11,456 nt of DNA, taken from positions 1 to 11,456 of the forward strand of contig JAJJLU010004582.1 in NCBI GenBank assembly GCA_023807065.1, in the 5' to 3' direction. Source of the DNA: Isotricha intestinalis. Its lineage: Eukaryota; Ciliophora; Litostomatea; Vestibuliferida; Isotrichidae. Below are positions 1 through 6,533 of the stretch, in pieces (the first letter of the stretch is position 1; each line of letters opens with the position of its first letter). Both the position numbers and the translations under genes were made by a program. A model generated the notes under the pieces. The model was not told the DNA's origin. It searched no databases and saw only the letters and a program-made list of their open reading frames with translations.

Positions 1-182
1 AAGATAAATGATTGTTCTATCTTTTTTAATATCAAATTAAATTTTTTATTATTGATTAATATTTCCTTTATTTAAATACTATATTCATATTCTCTTCTAT
101 TTCAATTAAATTTTAAACACATAATACATTCTATTTATTATTTTTTTCCAAATTTTAAAAAAAAAAATTTATTAATAAAATA

Positions 183-256
183 CCTTAACCTTATTAATAA
201 ATTAAATAAACCTTAATAAAAATAATAAATAATAAATAATAAATTAAATAAAATTA
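183..256. repeat. AT simple repeat downstream of the first gene
   Basis: Three exact tandem copies of the 7-mer TAATAAA lie at 223-243, inside a longer stretch made almost only of A and T. Short CCTTAA-like words recur at its left edge (183-193 and 211-216). This is the 3' side of the minus-strand gene that ends at 260, so it probably forms its 3' UTR or spacer. I see no gene in 1-259. Confidence 0.6.
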
Positions 257-259
257 CCT

Positions 260-862
260 TTAACAATAAGCATAAAGTGCTTGTTGATTTTCTTTTATTC
301 CTTGTAAAATTACATTATATGGTACTTTATGAGGATAAATAGGAAATTCATTATTGTTTTTTTGAAAATCTTTTTCAATTAAATTAGGAATTAATTCTTT
401 AACATGATCTTTTTTTAACTTTTTAAATCTTGGAGGTTCAATTTTATTTTTTTTTACATTTTGATGTTTTAAATTATTTTTAGAAAAAATAATATCAAGT
501 GCATTATCTTGATTATTTTTTTTATAATTAGTTCTTCTTAAACTTCTATAATTATTTTTATAATTAGAATTATCATTTTTTAAAAGAGAAGTAACATTAA
601 AAGAAAAATTCGGTTGAGTAACTTTTTTACTATGAGGACGAGGATTTTTAGTTTTTTCTTCTTGTTCTTCTCTTAATTTACATCTATTACTTCTTATTTG
701 AAAAGTATTTTCAAAAGTATTTGTCAAAGAAAAATTATCATGAGGAGTAAAATTTCTATTTACATGATTTTTTTCTGGTTTAATTTTATTTCTTTTAATA
801 TATTCTTCTAACAATGTTGGTTTTTTTGGATGAGTTTTTATTTCATTTACATTCTCATTCAT
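260..862 (-). CDS. Basic, Lys/Asn-rich hypothetical protein (200 aa)
   Basis: I do not recognise this family. The frame is open for 200 codons, starts at an ATG at 862-860 and ends on TAA. It has no signal peptide, membrane segment or clear coiled coil. The chain is strongly basic and Asn-rich, with Lys/Arg clusters around residues 14-31, 58-80 and 102-145. Proline-containing, less repetitive stretches at both ends (about 12-32 and 172-200) look like short linear motifs rather than a globular fold. Such small basic proteins are common among cytoskeletal and ciliary accessory proteins of protists, but nothing here proves that role. It is divergent from the coiled-coil gene at 1358 across a 495-bp spacer. 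A longer frame of this kind is unlikely by chance in such AT-rich DNA, which supports a real gene. Confidence 0.7.
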   Translation of the reverse strand: MNENVNEIKTHPKKPTLLEEYIKRNKIKPEKNHVNRNFTPHDNFSLTNTFENTFQIRSNRCKLREEQEEKTKNPRPHSKKVTQPNFSFNVTSLLKNDNSNYKNNYRSLRRTNYKKNNQDNALDIIFSKNNLKHQNVKKNKIEPPRFKKLKKDHVKELIPNLIEKDFQKNNNEFPIYPHKVPYNVILQGIKENQQALYAYC

Positions 863-1357
863 ATTAAATATGTCATTTCCCTTTTTAAATTTGTGTTTTA
901 TTATATGTAATTTTTGCTTCGAATCTCTATAGGTTTTCTGGAATTGTCTATATTACATTAATTTTTTAATTTTTTACTCGGAATTAAATCGTGGCCTTTG
1001 AGACATTTTTCTCTATTATTATTTTTTATTTACTTATTTATTCTTTTTTGATATTTATTTTAATATTGGATTTTTTGGTATTTGAAAATTTATACAATTT
1101 TTTTATGTGAATTGATTACTTTTTAATATTATAAGTTTAGTTAAATAATAAATGTGCTGTTAATAATTATTACTTATTTTCTATTGAAAAATCATAAAAA
1201 ATAGAAAATAAATTTGTATTTTCAATACACAAAAATTAAATATTATCAAATTTTATATTATATTATAATATAAATTCTCTAATAAACTTTTTTATTTTAT
1301 TTTTTTGTTTGTATACAATATTTTTTAAATTTTGATTCCATTTAAATTTCAATAAAA
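863..1357. other. Divergent intergenic region with one GC-richer island
   Basis: This 495-bp spacer lies between two divergently transcribed genes and should hold both promoters. Most of it is A/T only. The exception is about 911-1010, annotated separately. No TATA-like element can be singled out in such AT-rich DNA. The last bases before the ATG at 1358 are A-rich, as in the other genes of the window. Confidence 0.5.
911..1010. other. GC-richer island, possible ncRNA or promoter element
   Basis: Two short segments (916-948 and 978-1004) contain many G and C bases in an otherwise A/T-only spacer. A small hairpin is possible between TATAG at 928-932 and CTATA at 948-952, which a G-T pair can extend. 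A T-run follows at 1006-1010. There is no tRNA fold: the TTCGA at 918-922 is not flanked by a paired T-stem. I could not match it to U1, U2, U4, U5, U6 or SRP RNA by eye. Confidence 0.3.
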
Positions 1358-2740
1358 ATGGATTTAACAATTAATGAAAAAAAAAATTTAGTATCTTCAA
1401 AATCTTTCATAGCTTCATCAAAATATCAAAATAATATAATATTTAATAGTAATTATACAATTAAACAAAATAAAAACGACATTTCAATTTTAATTGAAAA
1501 AATAAATTATTTTCTAGACATTCAAGAAGAACTAAAAAAATCAATAAATAAAATTCCTTCAGTAGAAAGTTATATAATAAATGATATTGAAAATTATAAA
1601 TATGAAATAATAGAATATTTCAGTAAAATAGTAAATCAAATAGAAAAATTGAAAGATGATTTATCAAAAGGAAATGAAGACATAAAAACAAAATTTGATT
1701 TATTTTTAAAAGAACAAGCAAAATTTATTAAAAATAATTCATCAATAGCAGATAAAGAAGTTGAAATATATAAAAATTTATTAGAATATTATATTCATAG
1801 AGAAAAAACTAATGAAAACTATCATTTTTTTAAAGACATAATATCAAAATTTAATGCAATAAATCAAGAAATAATAAAAATTTTAAAAGATAATAATATA
1901 AAAGAAACAAATAAGATTGACATAAATGAATTAACAGAAATAGAAATGTTAAAAACTAAAATAAATATTTTAGAATCACATTTAAAAGCAAAAACATCTC
2001 CTATTCAAAATTATAAAAGTAAAATTCCAAAAGTCTCTTCAACAAAAAGCTTTAATAGAAGTGTTTCAACAGGAAGAAATAGAGAAAATAAAAATAAAAC
2101 ATTAAATGAACTTCAGCTTCAAATATATTCTAAAGATAAAGAAATTTCATATTTAAATCAACATATATTTACTATTCAATCTAAAGCAGATGAAGAAATA
2201 AAAATGATAAAAGATAAAATTTATAAATTACAAACTGCTTTACAGAAATTAACATCTGAAATTACTAATTATTCTTTAATTAATACTACTTTAGAAAAAG
2301 AAAATGAAAAATTAATGAATGAAATAAAATATTTAAAAAATAAAAAAAGATTTCTTTCTTCATCAAATGAAAGATTAGAAACTCATCAAAGAAATAACAG
2401 TATGAAAAATATTCATTCGAGTACTGAAACATATTTTCAACAAAAATATTGTTATAAAACTCCAAAAATAATTAAAGTTAATAAAAGTAAATATGATTCA
2501 GAAAATAATAATATAATTAGTGATAAGAAAAGTGATTCAAATTTTAATAAAAGTTTAAATTTATCTGAATTAAAAAACATTGATTCTGAAAGTGAAATTA
2601 ATATTTTACAAAAAATTAATTCATCTCCTATAACTGAAATTTACGACAAAAGAAGTAATAATTATACATTATTTATTAACTCCAAAAACAAAAATTCTAT
2701 TAAAAATGGAATTAAAAAAAAATCAAACAAAAAAAAATAA
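1358..2740 (+). CDS. Coiled-coil protein of unknown function (460 aa)
   Basis: I do not recognise a named family. Residues 1-40 are polar and likely disordered. Residues 41-210 are dominated by long amphipathic helices rich in Ile, Glu and Lys, and the best heptad pattern runs from about 248 to 330. A basic, Ser-rich linker at about 213-247, with SSTKSF- and SVSTGR-like patches, separates the two helical parts. The tail from about 333 to 460 is Ser/Asn/Lys-rich and should be disordered and phosphorylatable. There is no signal peptide or membrane segment. The architecture fits a cytoskeletal, basal-body or axonemal scaffold, which is inference from shape only. The CDS ends in an A-rich stretch coding for Lys (2707-2737), which runs into further A-runs after the TAA. 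The start is the first ATG after a stop-rich leader and has the usual A-rich context. Confidence 0.78.
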   Translation: MDLTINEKKNLVSSKSFIASSKYQNNIIFNSNYTIKQNKNDISILIEKINYFLDIQEELKKSINKIPSVESYIINDIENYKYEIIEYFSKIVNQIEKLKDDLSKGNEDIKTKFDLFLKEQAKFIKNNSSIADKEVEIYKNLLEYYIHREKTNENYHFFKDIISKFNAINQEIIKILKDNNIKETNKIDINELTEIEMLKTKINILESHLKAKTSPIQNYKSKIPKVSSTKSFNRSVSTGRNRENKNKTLNELQLQIYSKDKEISYLNQHIFTIQSKADEEIKMIKDKIYKLQTALQKLTSEITNYSLINTTLEKENEKLMNEIKYLKNKKRFLSSSNERLETHQRNNSMKNIHSSTETYFQQKYCYKTPKIIKVNKSKYDSENNNIISDKKSDSNFNKSLNLSELKNIDSESEINILQKINSSPITEIYDKRSNNYTLFINSKNKNSIKNGIKKKSNKKK

Positions 2741-2791
2741 AAAAAAAAGGCAAAAAAAAAAATTTAAATTTTATTATTTAATAAATATATT

Positions 2792-2819
2792 ATTTTATAA
2801 TAGTAATTAGTTATAAAAT
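2792..2819 (+). repeat. 9-bp inverted repeat 3' of the coiled-coil gene
   Basis: ATTTTATAA at 2792-2800 and TTATAAAAT at 2811-2819 form a perfect 9-bp stem with a 10-nt loop, about 50 bp past the stop codon. It could lie in the 3' UTR. Stems of this size made only of A and T are expected several times by chance in DNA of this composition, so a function is unproven. Confidence 0.35.
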
Positions 2820-2872
2820 TAATTTTGAAAAATTGAAAATAATAAACTTATAGACATCAAGGACATTAATGA

Positions 2873-2908
2873 TTTTTTTTTTTTCATAAAAATATTGAAA
2901 AAAAAAAA
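2873..2908 (+). promoter_or_regulatory. T-run/A-run hairpin abutting the cyclin start codon
   Basis: A T-run followed by CA (2873-2886) is complementary to TG followed by an A-run (2896-2908). This gives a stem of about 13 bp with a 9-nt loop. The last A of the right arm is the A of the cyclin ATG. If the transcript starts upstream, the hairpin would overlap the start codon. If it starts inside or after the T-run, this is just an A-rich leader. Confidence 0.35.
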
Positions 2909-3483
2909 TGAGTGAAGTAACAGGAACTAGTTCACCGAATCTAACAAGTCCAAAAACTTCTTATTTAAGAAAACAAGATAATCTCAATCAACAACTTAGA
3001 AGAGTTAACCATGTTTTAAATTCTAATATTTCTATTTCTTTATTAAATTTAATTTCTCAGAATAAATTAAAAAAAAATTATAAAGAAATATTAAAAAAAC
3101 AAAAAAATTTAATATTCAACGCAAAAGAATTACCAAAAATTAGCCTTGGCGATTTTATTTATAGGATAACATATTATTTAAAAATGGATGATGCAAGTTT
3201 AATTTCTGCTTTAATTATCTTAGATAGATTTTGTAAAAAACAAAAAATTATTTTAACTGAGTTTAATATACATAGATTACTTTTTGTGAGTGTACTTATT
3301 GCAATTAAATCTTATGAAGATAAATATTTCACAAATACTTTTTATGCTAAGATTTGTGGGATTAAAACTTCTGTTTTAAATAAGTTAGAATATGAATTTA
3401 TTTGTAGTTTAGATTTTAAGATTTATATAGAAAAATCTTTATATAACAAATATCAAGATTTATTATTAAATTCTCAAGAATAG
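2908..3483 (+). CDS. PHO80-like (P/U-type) cyclin
   Basis: This is a short cyclin of 191 residues and the predicted regulatory partner of a cyclin-dependent kinase. Residues 1-40 are polar and unstructured. The cyclin box spans about 78-175. ISLGDF and a helix lead into a LIILDRF segment at 102-108, followed by a helix with IAIKSYED at 131-138. Then comes the Y-x-N-x-x-Y-A-x-x-x-G-I type stretch at 140-152, and L-N-K-L-E then F-x-x-x-L-D-F at 157-170. The order and spacing are those of the PHO80/cyclin P-U family (in yeasts, plants, kinetoplastids, apicomplexans and ciliates) rather than of mitotic A/B cyclins. There is no second cyclin fold and no destruction box that I can see. In other organisms these cyclins bind Pho85- or CDKA-like kinases and link growth or nutrient state to the cell cycle. 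The actual partner here cannot be read from the window. The stop is TAG, the only one among the eight genes. Confidence 0.88.
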   Translation: MSEVTGTSSPNLTSPKTSYLRKQDNLNQQLRRVNHVLNSNISISLLNLISQNKLKKNYKEILKKQKNLIFNAKELPKISLGDFIYRITYYLKMDDASLISALIILDRFCKKQKIILTEFNIHRLLFVSVLIAIKSYEDKYFTNTFYAKICGIKTSVLNKLEYEFICSLDFKIYIEKSLYNKYQDLLLNSQE

Positions 3484-3544
3484 AGAATGGATATTTAAAT
3501 TATATTATTAATTTTAAATATCATTTATTCAATATTTTATTCTC
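3483..3544 (+). repeat. Nested inverted repeats just after the cyclin stop
   Basis: GATATTTAAA (3490-3499) pairs perfectly with TTTAAATATC (3513-3522). An outer 6-bp pair, GAGAAT (3483-3488) with ATTCTC (3539-3544), encloses it. Two nested stems directly after the stop codon could be a 3' UTR structure or a transcript-end signal. Each stem alone could arise by chance in this composition, but the nesting and position are mildly suggestive. Confidence 0.35.
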
Positions 3545-3870
3545 TTTTTGGAATTTTTCAAGGTAATTAGTAAAGAATTTTTAATGTTTATATTTTTATA
3601 ATATCAAATTATAAAGTGATAAAAAGTTGTTTAAAGTGTTTTCTTAATATTTGAATCATTTTATCATAATTTTTAATGAAACTTTTTAATTATTTATGAA
3701 TTATATTAACATATCTTTATTTGTTTTTATAAATATTATAGAATAAACAATATATAATTTTAAAAAGAATATGAAATATAATATTATTGATATTATTATT
3801 TGTATTAAAACTTGAATTTAAATTATTTTCTTTTTAAATCATTTTTTTTATTTTTTATAAAATTATAAAT

Positions 3871-3917
3871 TCATCATGGTATGTGCGAATTGAATGCTTG
3901 CGTTTCCAGGATAATAA
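3871..3917. other. GC-richer island, possible ncRNA
   Basis: About 45 bp of mixed sequence sit in the middle of a 1.2-kb A/T-only spacer. It includes GTGCGAATTGAATGCTTGCG (3883-3902) and CCAGGATA (3906-3913). The complementary strand contains ATGATGA at 3877-3871, which fits a box C of a C/D snoRNA, but no CTGA box D follows nearby, so that reading is weak. It shares CCAGGATA, preceded by a CGT, with the island at 11113-11185. Confidence 0.3.
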
Positions 3918-4113
3918 ACAATAAATTGATTGTTAAGAATAAATAAATTTTAATCAAGTATTTCTTTTTTTAAAAAATAAAGCAACATACTATTTTATAA
4001 TAGGAAACCTATGAATTTTTTTTCTAATTCCATGTTCTGAATTCTTTACATATATGAAATCCTTCTTTTTAATATATTTTTCTATTATTTAACTCATTTC
4101 AACATTTTTAAGA

Positions 4114-4129
4114 TTCAATCGAGATTGAA
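4114..4129. repeat. Short inverted repeat TTCAATC-GA-GATTGAA
   Basis: Two 7-bp arms form a perfect inverted repeat with a 2-bp centre, inside a gene-free spacer. It could be a binding site for a dimeric protein. Chance occurrence is quite possible. Confidence 0.3.
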
Positions 4130-4678
4130 ATTTATTAAACTTTTTAAGTAGACTTTATTTAATGCTTTTTAATTGGATTTATTATTCTTCTATTTGCCAT
4201 AATAGTTTCATCAATACATTCTTTTAAAAAAACGTTAAATAAAAATATTCTAATCCTTTAATAAATCGTATTCTAGGACATTATAATTCATTGAATAATC
4301 AGAAAAAGATTTTTGCAATTTTTGAAATTATAAGATGATGAAATAAAACTTATTTTTTGATGAGATAATCATTTACAAATAAATTTATTTCACTTCCATT
4401 TATTAATTTTTTTTTATTAAAAGGATTTTAATATTTTATTTAATTTATCTACTATTTTAGTATTATTTTTTATTTTTTTATTTCATATTTCTTTTTTTTA
4501 CAATTGAAAATTTCTTTGAAAAACTAAAATAATATTATAAAGAACAAAGATATAGTTTATAGATGTTATTTAATAATGAAACATCTATTTTCAAATACTA
4601 AACATTATTTATAATATTTTCATTATATATTTTCATTCAAATATAAATTAACCATTTTAAAGTATATAAAAAGATTAA

Positions 4679-5101
4679 ATGGGATGTTCATCATCAAGAG
4701 AAAAAATAGAATCCAGAATGCTGATATTAAAATTAAAGAGAATAGAGATAAAACAAGAAAGAGAAGAAAGAATAAAAGCATTAGAAAAATTAACAGGCAA
4801 AGAAATTAAAAGAAAATCAGTTCCAGATTATATTGAAAAAATAAAAGATGGGAATGACGACATGGACAGTGAAAAAAATTCTGATAGTAATACAATTGTA
4901 AATCAAAATGAAAATATCATTTTGAATAAAAATAGACAATTTAATTTTGATGAGGATAATTTCAACGAAAGTGAAAGTGATAATTATGAAAATAACAAGA
5001 AATCCTTTAATGAAAGTGAAAGTGATTCTAATTATGAAAATGAAGAAAGTTTAGGTGGTGAAAAAAAAGAAATTGAAAATATATCTTCTGAAAATATCTA
5101 A
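4679..5101 (+). CDS. Small acidic protein with N-terminal MGC dual-acylation motif
   Basis: The family is not recognised by name, but the layout is clear. The 140-residue chain begins MGCSSS: Gly2 with Ser at position 6 fits N-myristoylation and Cys3 fits palmitoylation, so the protein is probably anchored to the plasma, alveolar or ciliary membrane. Residues 7-57 form a basic, charged amphipathic helix. From about 58 onward the chain is acidic and Ser/Asn-rich. It contains two imperfect copies of a FNESESD-(S)-NYEN unit (95-108 and 110-124), full of S-x-x-E/D casein-kinase-2-like sites. The start is fixed by the acylation motif. The gene lies between a 1.2-kb spacer and CFAP298, on the same strand as CFAP298. 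A 14-bp stem-loop follows the stop by a few bases. Small acylated proteins of this kind are common in ciliates and often adapt signalling or calcium-binding proteins to membranes, but the specific role is unknown. Confidence 0.82.
   Translation: MGCSSSREKIESRMLILKLKRIEIKQEREERIKALEKLTGKEIKRKSVPDYIEKIKDGNDDMDSEKNSDSNTIVNQNENIILNKNRQFNFDEDNFNESESDNYENNKKSFNESESDSNYENEESLGGEKKEIENISSENI
4961..5050 (+). repeat. Coding tandem repeat (two units of about 15 codons)
   Basis: The two FNESESD-NYEN units of the acylated protein are also similar at the DNA level (GAAAGTGAAAGTGAT is shared exactly). This suggests a recent internal duplication, with a few silent and replacement changes since. Confidence 0.6.
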
Positions 5102-5106
5102 AATAT

Positions 5107-5149
5107 AGTTATTTACATTAGTTTTCAAATTATTGTAATGTAAATAACT
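5107..5149 (+). terminator. 14-bp perfect stem-loop, putative 3'-end element
   Basis: AGTTATTTACATTA (5107-5120) and TAATGTAAATAACT (5136-5149) are perfectly complementary, with a 15-nt loop. The stem starts five bases after the stop codon of the acylated-protein gene. A second, overlapping pair (TATAGTTA at 5104-5111 with TAACTATA at 5155-5162) offers an alternative fold. A 14-bp stem with this small loop is rare by chance even in DNA this AT-rich. It may mark the mRNA 3' end or control stability. The type label is tentative. Confidence 0.45.
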
Positions 5150-5408
5150 TAAAGTAACTATAAAAAGTGGTTATATCATATTTATATATTTTAAATATGC
5201 ATTAAATTTTAAATTTTTATATTCAAATTTATTAATCTTTATTTAATAATTAAAATGGTATCTCTAGATTAATTATAAGAGAAATAAAAAAAAATAATTA
5301 AAATTTTACTAAAAATATAATGTATAAAATAAAATAAAAGAAAACATATAAATAAAAAAATAAAAAAACGAAAAAAATAAAAAAAAAAACCCCTCTTAAA
5401 AAATAAAA

Positions 5409-5422
5409 GAATTCTAGAATTC
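5409..5422. promoter_or_regulatory. Perfect palindrome GAATTCTAGAATTC (HSE-like core)
   Basis: This 14-bp perfect palindrome lies 59 bp upstream of the CFAP298 ATG. Its centre, TTCTAGAA, matches the tail-to-tail TTCnnGAA core of heat-shock elements. A full element would need a third correctly spaced unit, which is absent. It could be a site for another dimeric factor or a chance palindrome. Confidence 0.35.
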
Positions 5423-5481
5423 AAAATTTAAACCTAAAATAAATAAAAAATAAAATAAAAGAAAAACATATTAGAAAAAAA

Positions 5482-6372
5482 ATGGTACTCCTCCATTTTA
5501 AAATAGCAGAAAAAAACCAATTTATATACTCAGTACCAGCTACAACACCAATAACAGATATAATAAAGGGAGCAGTAGAAATAAACAATCTTCGTTGTAA
5601 AATAGATACATTATGCATGGTAACAGAAGAGTTAATAAAGCATGGTCCATTAAAGCCAGAAGAATATCGTGGATTAAAAGAGACAGAAAATTTAGATGAA
5701 AATATAGAGCCACAATATCGAGCAAAAAAAACTCCATTTCCTGAAAAAGTAGGAACAAAATATAATGAAGATAAAACAAATCAAAGAACAGGATGGATAT
5801 TAGAAGATGATATAAATAAGAAAATAATGGAAGCTGTAAAAGAAGCAAAGGAATATTTAGACCCAAAAAGAGCTGAAAGTAGGAAAATAACAACTTCAGA
5901 TGAATTAAATAAATTAATTCAATTAATGTATGGTGGAGTTATGATTGGATATCCTGCTTATCATGGTTTAGGTGAATGGGAACCTTGTAGAGTAATATTT
6001 GAAGATAAAAGTGATATTTTAAAAAAAGATGAACCTAATCAAGATTATTTTCAATTTGATACTACTTGTTTATGGTATGCTGGAAAAGAATTAGAAAGAG
6101 GAAAATTATTAAGTGATTATATTGGGAAAAATGAAAAAACTAAAGTAGTTGTTAAATTCACTAAAAAAGGATCTGGAGCTCCAGTTAGGGAACCACTTAT
6201 TGATAAGGAAACTCATTCTAAAATGTTACAATATTATTATAAGAAACAAGAAGAAGAAAAAAAATTACAGAATGAAAATGAAGATAGTTATTTAGATTCA
6301 CAATGGGCTGATCCCAAACAAATGGAAAAACAATTGTATATGAATGGGGATATTAAATGGAAATATCATTAA
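5482..6372 (+). CDS. CFAP298: Cilia- and flagella-associated protein 298 (C21orf59/Kurly homologue)
   Basis: This is a full-length homologue (296 residues; the vertebrate protein is about 290). CFAP298 is needed for assembly and transport of axonemal dynein arms and for cilium motility and polarity, and human mutations cause primary ciliary dyskinesia. Family hallmarks are visible along the chain. The start is MVLLH. An N-terminal ubiquitin-like region covers about 1-55. A helical segment at about 108-131 follows. GGVMIGYP lies at 151-158, then LWYAGKEL at 197-204. The most conserved block is LSDYIGKNEKTK (210-221) followed by GAPVREP at 232-238. An acidic/basic helix leads to YLDSQWADP (270-278), and the end is DIKW-x-x-x. 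Start and stop both match the family ends, so no intron or truncation is present, and TAA is a true stop. A 161-bp U-rich gap separates it from the convergent gene at 6534-8453. Confidence 0.97.
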   Translation: MVLLHFKIAEKNQFIYSVPATTPITDIIKGAVEINNLRCKIDTLCMVTEELIKHGPLKPEEYRGLKETENLDENIEPQYRAKKTPFPEKVGTKYNEDKTNQRTGWILEDDINKKIMEAVKEAKEYLDPKRAESRKITTSDELNKLIQLMYGGVMIGYPAYHGLGEWEPCRVIFEDKSDILKKDEPNQDYFQFDTTCLWYAGKELERGKLLSDYIGKNEKTKVVVKFTKKGSGAPVREPLIDKETHSKMLQYYYKKQEEEKKLQNENEDSYLDSQWADPKQMEKQLYMNGDIKWKYH

Positions 6373-6533
6373 ATTTTTTTTTTCATGTTTTTTTTCTTTT
6401 TTTTCAGTTTTTTATTTGGAATTTTTAATTGATTTTAATTTTTTTTATTTTTTATATGTTTTTATTATAAAATATTTTAAAGAAAATAAAGGATTATATT
6501 TGAATAAAATTTAATAGAAATTATTTTTTATAT

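Larger units (their letters stand above)
3484..4678. other. Intergenic region (about 1.2 kb), no gene seen
   Basis: No reading frame of note exists on either strand and no tRNA or rRNA pattern is visible. The stretch is nearly all A and T. It holds the nested repeats at its start, the GC-richer island at 3871-3917, and a short inverted repeat, TTCAATC / GATTGAA, at 4114-4129 with a 2-bp spacer. The last bases should contain the promoter of the gene at 4679. Confidence 0.5.
5102..5481. other. Intergenic region before CFAP298
   Basis: This 380-bp spacer separates two co-oriented genes. The left part holds the 14-bp stem-loop. The right part (about 5280-5481) is strikingly A-rich on the plus strand, with few T, one CCCC at 5391-5394, and a 14-bp palindrome at 5409-5422. 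The A-rich half is probably the CFAP298 promoter or 5' leader. Confidence 0.5.

Noticed and set aside
183..216. CCTTAA-like words as a telomere
   Set aside because: The copies are few, irregular and interrupted, and they lie beside a gene inside the sequence rather than at an end.
918..930. tRNA-like B box (TTCGA)
   Set aside because: The bases around it cannot form a T-stem and no A box or acceptor stem fits on either strand.
5540..5893. Minus-strand frame of 117 codons inside CFAP298
   Set aside because: It is Leu/Phe/Tyr-rich antisense shadow of the well-supported CFAP298 frame.
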